Positions 8,750-15,794 of a stretch of DNA of 64,000 bases are shown one piece after another. The notes under the pieces are model-generated. The model did not search any database. It was not told where the DNA came from and saw only the letters and a program-made list of their open reading frames with translations. The DNA is taken from the NCBI GenBank assembly GCA_002342035.1, contig DDPE01000049.1, positions 16,547 through 80,546 of the forward strand, read 5' to 3'. The DNA is from Asticcacaulis sp. UBA2476 (GTDB lineage: Bacteria; Pseudomonadota; Alphaproteobacteria; Caulobacterales; Caulobacteraceae). Each line of letters begins with the position of its first letter. Position 1 is the stretch's first letter. The position numbers were made by a program, and so were the translations under genes.

Positions 8750-9105
8750 TGAGTAAGTCATTGGAACAAAAGCGCGAATACCAGCGCCAATATAGAGCAC
8801 GAAAAAAGACCGAATTTGAAGCTTTTATTGAAGCGCGTGCGAGGGAACACCGGCGTATTGTCGCTGATTATGCGCGGTACAATATGTGGGCCGACGCGCT
8901 GATTGAAGCGAAGGAAACCACGATAGAAATCCTACAAACCGCATTGGATAAGGCGCGGCTTACCGGCCTAAGGGCCGACGTTGAGCATGCCAACACCGTA
9001 AACGAATACTGGACAGCTTATATCGACCGAATGGAACACGCCATGCTTGCCGATCCGGCGGTTCAGAGGGTCAATGAACGGGAAGAAAGGATGGCAAACG
9101 GATGA
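8749..9105 (+). CDS. hypothetical helical protein of the island
   Basis: A 118-residue, highly charged, helix-rich protein whose N-terminal 30 residues (KREYQRQYRARKKTEFEAF) are strongly basic, as in nucleic-acid-binding segments of small plasmid or phage proteins. AGGAGGGG precedes the ATG at 8749 (6 bases), and the preceding small frame overlaps its start. Its stop overlaps the next start (ATGA at 9102). No known domain identified. Confidence 0.65.
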   Translation: MSKSLEQKREYQRQYRARKKTEFEAFIEARAREHRRIVADYARYNMWADALIEAKETTIEILQTALDKARLTGLRADVEHANTVNEYWTAYIDRMEHAMLADPAVQRVNEREERMANG

Positions 9106-9446
9106 CAAGCTTCAATATGCAACGAAGGGCCACCATCCCACTTCAAATCTCTCGAACGAACCGAGCCGAAGATGTGCTGCCGATACCGGGCGCTCCTCAC
9201 TGTTCAACGGAGACCTTAGTGGCATTAGTGTCAGTGTACAAGGTTTTGCCGACCTTTCGAAAAGGAAGTGAAGCCTTTGATTTACTCATGGCCAGCATCG
9301 GACCGCACATCAGTTATATCAATGAATTTGTCCTTCGCTATGCTGGACTAATCGAAGACGCAGAGGACCGGGACTGCGAACGCATGAAGTGGCGCTGCAT
9401 GTTGAATGAACAAGAGGCTGCAATCTGGGAGGCCCTGATCTCATAA
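9102..9446 (+). CDS. hypothetical protein of the island
   Basis: A 114-residue protein whose ATG overlaps the stop of the previous gene (ATGA), so it is translationally coupled and the third member of a small operon starting at 8672. The N-terminal third is Thr/Arg/Pro-rich and irregular; the C-terminal part is acidic and helical (YAGLIEDAEDRDCERMKWRC). A short hairpin (6-bp stem, 9461-9480) follows the stop. Not recognised. Confidence 0.55.
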   Translation: MTSFNMQRRATIPLQISRTNRAEDVLPIPGAPHCSTETLVALVSVYKVLPTFRKGSEAFDLLMASIGPHISYINEFVLRYAGLIEDAEDRDCERMKWRCMLNEQEAAIWEALIS

Positions 9447-9485
9447 AGCAAATCATCCAAGCCGCTTAAGACTTAGCGGCAATAC

Positions 9486-9539
9486 GCGCAGGCTGAATGG
9501 ATCACAGAGGGTCCGCAGGTTCGAATCCTGCCCTGCGCA
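9486..9539 (+). ncRNA. 54-nt tRNA-like sequence lacking one arm
   Basis: A perfect 7-bp acceptor stem (GCGCAGG 9486-9492 with CCTGCGC 9532-9538), discriminator A9539, and a perfect T arm (GCAGG, loop TTCGAAT, CCTGC, 9515-9531). Only 22 bases lie between acceptor and T arm; about 41 are normal. Those 22 bases can form either a short CTG/CAG stem (D-arm-like) or a 5-bp GGATC/GGTCC stem with a 6-base loop (9499-9514). It looks like a tRNA that lost about an arm's length, either a decayed tRNA gene, an old attachment site, or a minimal tRNA-like RNA. No CCA is encoded. Confidence 0.6.
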
Positions 9540-9595
9540 CGCCTGCCGATCTCAAGCACGGGATCGGAGATAAGGGCAGAAAGCGTGCGCTACCC

Positions 9596-10615
9596 ATGTC
9601 CATTCAGGACAGCCTTCTTCGGAATGCCATCCCTCAAGGCGTTCCCTCTTCCACCGTCAACCAAAAGTCCAAAGGAGCCAAATCGTCGAGCAAGGCGCTC
9701 GACCAGTATTTCACCCAGCCGAAGGTCAGCCGTGAATGCATTGGTCTGGTCAGGTCGCTATACCCCCACATCCAGAACTTCCTTGAGCCGTCCGCCGGTG
9801 CCGGGGCATTCATCGACCCATTACGGGAAGCTGGCTGCCGTATTGTTGGCTTCGACATCGAGCCTAAGCGGCCGGACATCCATCAAGCGAATTTTCTGAG
9901 CCTTTCGGATCAGCAAGTTCTGGGCTTGGCCAAGGTGTCGCCCGCGATAACGGTCGTTGTCGGCAATCCACCATTCGGCCGGAGTGGCGACCTTGCGGCG
10001 CAGTTCATCAATAAGTGCCTGCTTTTAGGTTTAGCCGTAGCGTTCATCCTGCCTCGGACTGCACGCCGGTACAGGTTTCAAAAGGGTTTGCGCCCGGACG
10101 CATGCCTGATCCACGACAGCGACCTGTCGTCTGATGCCTTCATTTTGGACGGGGCATCGGTTACGGTCGGATGTTGCTTCCAAATCTGGACGCTCTATCC
10201 GGGCAACCGGCCTGACCTTCGCATCCGGACGAAGCCACGACAGACACACCCAGACTTCGTACTGCAGCAGTACAACGCTCAGGGCAAAGACCGTGAGGGG
10301 GTCTTATCTGGCCTTCTCAACGGTAACTGGGTCTTAGCGGTCAAGCGACAGGGGTTTGGTAGATACGAACTCATTGAGTTGAATCAGGTGCCAAATGATC
10401 CGCGCAAGCACTGGCTGTTCATCCGGGTGAATGCCCCTGTAGCCTTGAGGCGGCTGAGGCAGATTGACTTCGGCAAGCTGGCTCGCCGAAAGGCTGTCCG
10501 CGCCCCCGGCATTTCTTACGACGACGTCGTGGCGGAATACGAAGCCATTGTCGCCAAGGGAAGTCAGGGATTTAACGATAACGACCCGCCGCTTCCGTTC
10601 GCGGTTGCCGGGTGA
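9596..10615 (+). CDS. orphan N6-adenine-type DNA methyltransferase
   Basis: A 339-residue class I SAM-dependent methyltransferase. Motif X-like region LDQYFTQPKVSRECI (35-49), SAM-binding motif I FLEPSAGAGAF (62-72), acidic motif II end GFDIEP, and catalytic motif IV GNPPFG (123-128), the NPPF form typical of amino (adenine) DNA methylases. No restriction enzyme gene is next to it, so it may be a solitary methylase protecting or marking the element. The reading frame opens upstream inside the tRNA-like sequence, but the translated GSAGSNPAL there is a tRNA artefact, so the ATG at 9596 is preferred. A strong terminator follows directly. The target sequence cannot be predicted. Confidence 0.78.
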   Translation: MSIQDSLLRNAIPQGVPSSTVNQKSKGAKSSSKALDQYFTQPKVSRECIGLVRSLYPHIQNFLEPSAGAGAFIDPLREAGCRIVGFDIEPKRPDIHQANFLSLSDQQVLGLAKVSPAITVVVGNPPFGRSGDLAAQFINKCLLLGLAVAFILPRTARRYRFQKGLRPDACLIHDSDLSSDAFILDGASVTVGCCFQIWTLYPGNRPDLRIRTKPRQTHPDFVLQQYNAQGKDREGVLSGLLNGNWVLAVKRQGFGRYELIELNQVPNDPRKHWLFIRVNAPVALRRLRQIDFGKLARRKAVRAPGISYDDVVAEYEAIVAKGSQGFNDNDPPLPFAVAG

Positions 10616-10621
10616 AAGAAG

Positions 10622-10650
10622 AAGCCCGCCGTTTGCGCGGCGGGCTTTAT
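10622..10650. terminator. bidirectional terminator
   Basis: A perfect 10-bp stem (10622-10631 with 10638-10647, AAGCCCGCCG) with loop TTTGCG, placed between the convergent methyltransferase gene and the minus-strand gene ending at 10650. Confidence 0.85.
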
Positions 10651-11171
10651 CATGCAATGTCGGCGTTCTCCGCCACGGCCTTGATGATCTGTCGGGCCTG
10701 AGCATCGGTCAGGTTCTTCCTCGCCGATCCGTTGCGCCGCCAATTGTCGAGTTCATCGATTTCGATGTCATATTCATCGAAGAGGTAGCCGCACAGGTTC
10801 TCGAAGTTGATCGCGCACCCAGTCCGGCCGACGTGCTCTTCCCAGCCTTCGATAATCTGACGCTCCGCCATCCACCGGGTAACTCGGCCCTCGGATCGAC
10901 GGCTTTTGAGAAAGGATGCGGAAAGGGCATGAAGGAGCCTGTCCAAGAACTCGAACTGGCCACGAATGGAAAGGGACAAGCCGACAAAGGCTATGACGAC
11001 AATTAGAACTGTCGGGATAGCTGAATTGCCGAGGCGCGCAGATGCCGCCTCCGGCGCAAACACGCCGACAACGGCCTGTTGGATGGCCAATGCCGAAATG
11101 ATCATGGCGAGGCCGATTGCCGCCCAAACGGCGGCAAAGAACTTTTGAACAGGGGATAGACAGTTGATCAT
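10650..11171 (-). CDS. membrane hypothetical protein of the island
   Basis: A 173-residue protein with two hydrophobic segments (about residues 10-32 and 45-65, the latter TVLIVVIAFVGLSLSI) and a C-terminal cytoplasmic domain of about 95 residues rich in Arg, Glu and Trp. The ATG at 11171 is chosen because GAGG lies 7 bases upstream, inside the stop region of the preceding 50-residue gene; a longer upstream start would overlap that gene. It forms an operon with that small gene, divergent from an XRE regulator. The family is not recognised. Confidence 0.65.
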   Translation of the reverse strand: MINCLSPVQKFFAAVWAAIGLAMIISALAIQQAVVGVFAPEAASARLGNSAIPTVLIVVIAFVGLSLSIRGQFEFLDRLLHALSASFLKSRRSEGRVTRWMAERQIIEGWEEHVGRTGCAINFENLCGYLFDEYDIEIDELDNWRRNGSARKNLTDAQARQIIKAVAENADIA

Positions 11172-11178
11172 GTCTGCC

Positions 11179-11331
11179 TCACCGAGTCTCTTGCGGCGCG
11201 CTCGTAACTGAACCCTTGCCATACTGGGTCTCAAGCAATTGCTTGGCGCGGTAGGCGCTTTCAGCTTCAATACGGACTTCGGTGGATGTGTTCGAACCGG
11301 CCGGACGAACGCGAGCTTTGAACTTCTTCAT
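11179..11331 (-). CDS. 50-residue small protein
   Basis: An ATG at 11331 preceded by GGAG begins a 50-residue frame, MKKFKARVRPAGSNTSTEV, then a helix with Glu, Ala, Lys and Gln, and ends at a TGA 8 bases before the next gene's start. It is basic at the start, with a regular strand-then-helix pattern, and looks like a real small cytoplasmic protein. The ribosome site, the tight operon spacing and codon use like its neighbours support it. Function unknown. Confidence 0.65.
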   Translation of the reverse strand: MKKFKARVRPAGSNTSTEVRIEAESAYRAKQLLETQYGKGSVTSAPQETR

Positions 11332-11449
11332 GGCGATGATCTCCTTCTGATTTCCCTTTCATTATATGATCCGCATCCGCGAAAAAATATAACGAATTGG
11401 AATATCGTATGACGCAATCTACTTAAGATTGGGTCAACGAGGTTCGCGC

Positions 11450-11707
11450 ATGACCGGCATCCACTCCAAACCCTATTCGATGATCGTCGATGCTCTGATT
11501 GCGGCGCGAAAAGCCGCGCCCTTGACGCAAGTGGAACTCGCTAAAATCTGGGGTAAGAAGCAGCCGACCATCACGAAGATCGAGCAATGTGAGCGCCGGA
11601 TCGACATGGCCGAGTTTCTTGAACTCTGTATCATCCTAAACGCCAATCCGACGGATATTCTGCGTGAGGCGCATCTGGAAATGAAGCGGTCGATGCTGTC
11701 AAAATAG
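11450..11707 (+). CDS. XRE-family helix-turn-helix regulator
   Basis: An 85-residue Cro/C1-type DNA-binding protein. Helix-turn-helix at about residues 24-45 (TQVELAKIWGKKQPTITKIEQCERR) and the typical ending MAEFLELCIILNANPTDIL. Start at ATG 11450 with ACGAGG upstream. It is divergent from the 50-residue/membrane-protein operon across 118 bp that is AT-rich in the middle (near 11390-11410), the likely shared promoter and operator. It probably represses one or both of these units and may keep the element silent. Confidence 0.85.
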   Translation: MTGIHSKPYSMIVDALIAARKAAPLTQVELAKIWGKKQPTITKIEQCERRIDMAEFLELCIILNANPTDILREAHLEMKRSMLSK

Positions 11708-11712
11708 CTTAG

Positions 11713-12057
11713 CTATAGCCGCTGGCTTGACTTTTCTGAACCAATTAAAAGTATAGATTCTTCTTTTGTGGCAAGCCTTTCATCGAGGATACGAAGATCG
11801 TCCTGCTCGATGTCTTGCCATTTCAATAGGTCGATAAGACGCTCCTGCACCAGCACTTCCATCGCATAGATGGTTCTGGTTTCGGTTTTGATGACCTTAA
11901 AGTCCGCAAGGTCGGATAATGGGTGCCATTTGCCCGTCTTCCCGATCCGCCTATCCAGACATTGAAAGGCTTCCATGAAGTCAGGTTGGCCGTCAGCTTG
12001 GGCCAACACCCTGAAATCGATCACCCATGCCGCTTGTTTCGATGCGTCTAAACCCAT
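11713..12057 (-). CDS. hypothetical protein of the island
   Basis: A 114-residue protein, convergent with the XRE gene (5 bases between stops). It starts MGLDASKQAAWVIDFRVLAQ and is rich in Glu, Asp, Leu and Ile with an alpha/beta pattern (IKTETRTIYAMEVLVQERLIDLLKWQDIEQDDL). No signal peptide or membrane segment. No recognised family. The flanking 170 bp at 12060-12230 is very AT-rich and holds no gene I can support. Confidence 0.5.
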   Translation of the reverse strand: MGLDASKQAAWVIDFRVLAQADGQPDFMEAFQCLDRRIGKTGKWHPLSDLADFKVIKTETRTIYAMEVLVQERLIDLLKWQDIEQDDLRILDERLATKEESILLIGSEKSSQRL

Positions 12058-12305
12058 GCGAAAATTCTCGCATGCAATCCGAATCTGTCAACGTATCCAG
12101 ATGGCGAAAAGTGGCCTTCGGATGCAAAATTATTCGATATTCATATATTTTTATATATGCGATTTTAGAATATTGTTGCGTCCAACTATATCGTTTTGCG
12201 ATATTTGGCCACGCAGGTTGCGGAGCGTGAACTATGCTGATCTCGAAATGCCAAATTGAGCGGTCACTTACGCCGATCCATACTTCACGAAAGGTGGTGC
12301 CGATA

Positions 12306-12503
12306 ATGACTTTGAAAAACCCGTCCCAGTCCAATCTCGGCCTCGACGCCTGCTTCCAGAACTGGCTCGTCAGTCAGTCCGACAATGACCTGCGCCAAGT
12401 TATGAGCGAAGATGTCGGCGAAATGATCCGGGACCGGGCTGTAGCGGAGATTGAGCGGCGGGGCGTTGGGGCTATTGCGGTCCTTTTAGGCAAGAAATCG
12501 TGA
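12306..12503 (+). CDS. small hypothetical protein
   Basis: A 65-residue protein from the ATG at 12306 (upstream AAGGTGG as ribosome site); an earlier ATG in the same frame at 12234 lacks a site. The sequence (LDACFQNWLVSQSDNDLRQVMSEDVGEMIRDRAVAEIERRG) is helical and acidic with a short C-terminal hydrophobic-basic tail. It could be a regulator or antitoxin-sized protein; no motif decides. Confidence 0.45.
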   Translation: MTLKNPSQSNLGLDACFQNWLVSQSDNDLRQVMSEDVGEMIRDRAVAEIERRGVGAIAVLLGKKS

Positions 12504-12578
12504 GGAACGCTGTTGGCAATATTGGTCACTTTCAGGTCTATCGGCCTGATATTACACCGAATACGCAGATACCGTTCC

Positions 12579-12988
12579 TCACATATTCTCGAAAAGATGG
12601 GCGTAGTTTCGGCTGATCTGTTCGCGGCTGATGCCCGTAATTCTGGCGACTTCGGCCTTGGTCGGCTTCTTCTTAGATGACTGAATCTGGGAGATCGCGT
12701 CCAAGACTTTTGCCTCGTTCTTGGCTCGCCGGATAGCATTTGTCCGGACAACGGGCGGCTCACGCAGGAAGTTCATGCCCAACACTGGCAGGATCATCCG
12801 CACTTGGCTGGTAAAGAACTCCATATCGGCAATATCGGCTTGCGGCGATGCTTGGAATGAAAGCTCCTCACATCCAGCCCCCGGCCCTGTAGCAGCTTCT
12901 CCTGTTCCCTGATTAGTTCGATGGTCGGACAGGCGAAGAGGTATCGGCCGGGCGTTTGCGTGGCAATCTCGCGCAGCCGTACAGTCTT
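12579..12988 (-). pseudogene. helicase-like gene remnant with C-terminal HTH
   Basis: Two pieces in different frames. The upstream piece (12848-12988) reads RLREIATQTPGRYLFACPTIELIREQEKLL, matching the region after motif I of DEAD/DEAH-type helicases (LREIA..PGRYLFACPT). The downstream piece (12579-12824) has MEFFTSQVRMILPVLGMNF and ends with a helix-turn-helix, KAEVARITGISREQISRNY. A helicase of this kind would exceed 400 residues, so the centre has been deleted and the frame shifted near 12840. It was probably a replication or transfer-initiation protein of the element. Confidence 0.5.
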
Positions 12989-13310
12989 ATGCGGTGAGGT
13001 GCAATCGAGTGAGTTTCGATTAGCGCACCTCCCTGCGACACTCTCAAGCCGAAGCAATTGAAGTCAGTTGGACACTCACCTGTGTTAACACGTTGTGCTA
13101 TGGTTATCCGTGCATCGATTTCTCGGCGCGCGTGTCCATCGCAACCTCGTTCAACCTTGGAGCAGTTCTCATGGCCTTGTGGCCCGTATTCCGCATCGCG
13201 GCCGATTTCGGTCTTGACGTTCATAACGCAACACTCACCAGCCCAAGTCTGGTGATTATATATATCTGGTAGCATTTCGGCTGTTTGCAATGGTGGGATT
13301 TATAAAAAAT
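12989..13310. other. non-coding stretch of the island
   Basis: No frame with a ribosome site or recognisable domain is visible. It is probably remnant DNA between the helicase and integrase fragments, with an AT-rich patch near 13255-13310. Confidence 0.35.
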
Positions 13311-13784
13311 TTAGATTCTTGAAATCACCTCAAAGTTGAGCTTGTTAAGTGCCTCACTAAGGTCGGTTATGGAATGTCCTCTACCGTAGTTCGCGTGAAC
13401 TTCCCCTTTGTTTGGGCCTGTCCAGCCTCCTAACGCCAAGCTGACCTCGTGATCGATTTTAGCGTTCCTAAGGGCATCGCGCCACCGGTGACGATGACTA
13501 TGATAGCAGGTTTTATCGCCTGACTGTTGAACGCCGATTTTTCTCATATACCGCGAATACCATTTGCTGAACTCCTTGCCATATGAGCCATTCATCCTGA
13601 CGGCTTCATTCAATCGTCCAGTTCTTAATGACCTGACGAAGTGCGTCTTGCCGACGATCTTCTGCAACGCCTTGGGCACCTTCCACTTCACATAGAACAT
13701 CTGGCCTCGGACGATCAGCCCAGAGCCTTTCCTGATGGCCTTACGACGATTGGGGAAGATGATCGGCTCATGATCGGCCAGACT
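13311..13784 (-). pseudogene. phage-type tyrosine integrase, internally deleted
   Basis: The frame keeps the N-terminal arm-binding part (GSGLIVRGQMFYVKWKVPKAL, then HFVRSLRTGRLNEAVRM) and jumps straight to the C-terminal catalytic end: YRHDW-like HSHRHRWRDAL (His-x-x-Arg-His box), LALGGWTG, and the nucleophile Tyr in HANYGRG. The central core-binding region and the first catalytic Arg, roughly 200 or more residues, are missing. No ATG start is found ahead of the N-terminal part. Its position next to the tRNA-Gly attachment site identifies it as the former integrase of the element. Not functional as read. Confidence 0.75.
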
Positions 13785-14095
13785 GTGCTTGAGCCTGTCT
13801 CCAGCCTCCTGAGAGGGCTTTGCCGAGGCTTGGGCTAACGGTCTTTTACGCGCCGGGTTCTTAGCCTGCGGCCCATCATGGGAAGACTTGCGCCCGGATA
13901 GTTCTAAGGACCGGGAATTATAGCCTTGGTGGCACAGTGAAGCGGCACAGTCGGAATCGTCTCCAACCCTTTTAGGATAAGGGTTTGCGAACGATGAGAA
14001 ACTGTCTGGGTGGCACAATCTGGTGGCACAATAACCGTCAAAAAAAGAGGGGCTTAGAGCCTTCTCATTGATCTTGAACGATAAATTGTCGGGAA

Positions 14096-14121
14096 TTGGG
14101 AGATTTGAGCGGGTGAAGGGA
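14096..14121. repeat. tRNA-proximal attachment site (att copy 2)
   Basis: The 26-nt repeat that overlaps the last 14 bases of tRNA-Gly (minus strand). It matches 6137-6162 with one mismatch. Confidence 0.8.
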
Positions 14122-14178
14122 ATCGAACCCTCGTTCTCAGCTTGGGAAGCTGCTTTACTACCATTGTAAGACACCCGC
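14108..14178 (-). tRNA. tRNA-Gly(CCC)
   Basis: On the minus strand the sequence begins GCGGGTG and ends CACCCGC plus discriminator T, giving a 7-bp acceptor stem. D arm TTAC/GTAA, anticodon loop TTCCCAA (anticodon CCC), T arm AGGG-TTCGATT-CCCT. 71 nt without CCA. Anticodon and acceptor identify glycine. It serves as the integration target of the 6.1-14.1 kb element, which lies at its 3' side. Confidence 0.93.
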
Positions 14179-14383
14179 GCTCTACACAGCGCGTAATCCG
14201 CTCAGAAGGCGGATCGCTAAAAGCGATGCGTTCATAGCGTAATCGCCAGCAGACTCAAAGCCCAAAAACGCACTATCCGCAGGTTTGCGCTTAAGCGGAT
14301 GCCTCGATGCCGTGACGGTCATTCCGGAGAATCGGGGCGTTAGCAAACTGTTGCGCAAGGTGAAAGATCACCTGCAGCGGGAA

Positions 14384-14410
14384 TTAACATCTTGTTAAGC
14401 ATTATCCACA
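14384..14410. promoter_or_regulatory. CtrA box and DnaA box upstream of gcrA
   Basis: TTAA-N7-TTAA, the full CtrA consensus, at 14384-14398, followed after 3 bp by TTATCCACA, a perfect DnaA box, at 14402-14410. Both lie 175-200 bp before gcrA. In Caulobacter DnaA activates and CtrA represses gcrA, so both sites fit the known circuit. Confidence 0.8.
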
Positions 14411-14584
14411 GGCGAACACCATATATAGAATCATGTGGACAGAGCTGTGGCTTATCGGCACTAAATATTGCGGTTTTTAACGATTTGTTTACGATATGTA
14501 GATGGCCGGGAAGAACTTCCTATGTTCGGGGTCTATATCTTGTGGTTGGTATCCCCTGTTGCACGGGGAATGGGAGGCTAGAAT

Positions 14585-15109
14585 ATGAGCTGGACAGACG
14601 AACGCGTGGAAACACTCAAGAAGCTCTGGCAGGAAGGTCATTCCGCCAGCCAGATCGCCAAGCAACTGGGCGGCGTTACCCGCAACGCCGTGATCGGTAA
14701 GGTGCATCGCCTCGGCCTGTCGGGCCGTGCCGCACCGTCGCAACCGGCTCGTCCGCTCTATAAACCCGCCAAGCCGCCGCGGGCCGCTACCCCCGAAGCC
14801 GCCCGTCCGCAAGCGCAGGCAGCCCCTGTCCGCCGCGTTGAACCCGTTGTTGCCGTTCGTCAGGCGCCAACCCTGCCGATCGTTCCGCTGGTGGAAGGCC
14901 CTGGCACAGCCACCGTGCTGACCCTCGGCGCCAAGATGTGCAAGTGGCCGATCGGTGATCCGTCATCCGATGAATTCACCTTCTGCGGCCGCAGAGCCGA
15001 TGACGGTATTCCTTACTGCGTCGAGCATTCACGCGTCGCCTATCAGCCGCAGCAAAAGAAGAAAAAGGACGGGGTAGACTTATCCCGCTCACTCCGCCGC
15101 TACTTGTAA
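14585..15109 (+). CDS. gcrA: cell cycle regulator GcrA
   Basis: A 174-residue GcrA. The N-terminal DNA-binding helices (MSWTDERVETLKKLW, then GHSASQIAKQLGGVTRNAVIGKVHRLGL) are the family signature; a Pro/Ala-rich linker (about 50-110) follows, and the C-terminal sigma70-binding region has CKWPIGDPSSDEFTFCGR and YCVEHSRVAYQP. GcrA binds the housekeeping sigma factor and activates promoters carrying methylated GANTC, including ctrA in Caulobacter. GGGAGG lies just before the ATG. The upstream region has adjacent CtrA and DnaA boxes; a hairpin follows the stop. Here it lies only 11 kb from ctrA. Confidence 0.96.
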   Translation: MSWTDERVETLKKLWQEGHSASQIAKQLGGVTRNAVIGKVHRLGLSGRAAPSQPARPLYKPAKPPRAATPEAARPQAQAAPVRRVEPVVAVRQAPTLPIVPLVEGPGTATVLTLGAKMCKWPIGDPSSDEFTFCGRRADDGIPYCVEHSRVAYQPQQKKKKDGVDLSRSLRRYL

Positions 15110-15149
15110 AATCGCGGTCTTTGGAGAGCTAATACGCAGTCTGCGGTTT

Positions 15150-15178
15150 GCGGGTACTCAAATGTACCCGCTTCCCTT
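15150..15178 (+). terminator. likely terminator after gcrA
   Basis: A perfect 8-bp stem GCGGGTAC (15150-15157) with GTACCCGC (15164-15171), then TTCCCTT. The T tract is weak. Confidence 0.5.
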
Positions 15179-15228
15179 GTCGGCTATTATCTCTCACAAA
15201 TCTCACGATTTTACGCATCGCGAATGGT

Positions 15229-15262
15229 AATAAAAAACACTCGTCGGAAACGGCGGGTGTTT
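15229..15262 (-). terminator. terminator of apaG
   Basis: Read on the minus strand: a 12-bp stem (15251-15262 with 15235-15246) closed by a TTTC loop (GAAA on the plus strand), followed by a run of T. The stem starts at the apaG stop codon. Confidence 0.8.
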
Positions 15263-15672
15263 CAGTTTAAGATGCGGCGGGCTTCGGGCAGGTCGAGCGA
15301 GAAGGTCGGGATGGTGACCTTGAGCGGTTTGCCGTTCTCGTCCTCGAACATGTAATAGCCGCTCATCGACCCTGACGGCGTCGGCAGCGGACAGCCGGAG
15401 GAGTAGCTATAGCTTTCCTGCGGTTCCAGTATCGGCTGTTGACCGACCACGCCGTCGCCTTCGACGATTTCAATCCGGCCCAGCCCGTCCATGATCGTCC
15501 AGTGCCGGGTCTTAAGCTGAACCCGGTCGCCGCGTTCATTGTCGATGATGATGTGATAGGCCCAGACATAGGCGCGCGGTCGCCGCGACGTGGCGGGAAG
15601 GTCGTCTTCGGGCGGGATATATTCCACCTCGACGCTGATGCGTATGCCCTGACTGACGGCTTCATAGATCAT
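15262..15672 (-). CDS. apaG: ApaG domain protein
   Basis: A 136-residue ApaG/DUF525 beta-sandwich protein. YVWAYHIIIDNERGDRVQLKTRHWTIMD, then EVEGDGVVGQQPILEP and YSSGCPLPTPSGSMSGYY are the family blocks. ApaG homologues are linked genetically to diadenosine tetraphosphate and metal stress (co-transcribed with apaH in enterobacteria), but the biochemical role is unsettled. Full length, cytoplasmic. It is convergent with gcrA and has its own terminator, so it is probably monocistronic. Confidence 0.92.
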   Translation of the reverse strand: MIYEAVSQGIRISVEVEYIPPEDDLPATSRRPRAYVWAYHIIIDNERGDRVQLKTRHWTIMDGLGRIEIVEGDGVVGQQPILEPQESYSYSSGCPLPTPSGSMSGYYMFEDENGKPLKVTIPTFSLDLPEARRILN

Positions 15673-15794
15673 GGCCTTAATCTAAACAGCTTCGGGGATG
15701 ATTTAAAGCCCGTCATTGCGGATTTGGCTTTAAACTTCGGTTTGCGTGTCCCCAAAAATGTCGTAAACAAGCCCCCCATAAAGTTGAGACACCC

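Larger units (their letters stand above)
6137..14121. mobile_element. degraded integrative element in tRNA-Gly
   Basis: About 8 kb lies between two copies of a 26-nt direct repeat (6137-6162 and 14096-14121, one mismatch). The right copy includes the last 14 bases of tRNA-Gly; the left copy is a cut-off duplicate of the same tRNA end. An integrase remnant sits beside the tRNA, as in tRNA-targeting elements. The cargo is a serine recombinase, a DNA methyltransferase, an XRE regulator, several small genes and a helicase remnant. With the integrase broken, the element is probably no longer able to excise by itself. No conjugation genes are visible. Confidence 0.8.

Noticed and set aside
9497..9595. 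N-terminal extension of the methyltransferase frame
   Set aside because: The translation GSAGSNPAL is the typical product of reading through a tRNA T arm; the real start is the ATG at 9596.
12913..13290. 125-residue minus-strand frame
   Set aside because: No ribosome site, irregular composition, overlaps the helicase remnant in another frame.
13785..14174. N-terminal 130 codons of the integrase frame
   Set aside because: The frame passes through the tRNA-Gly gene and attachment site (GSIPFTRS pattern) and shows no protein-like conservation.
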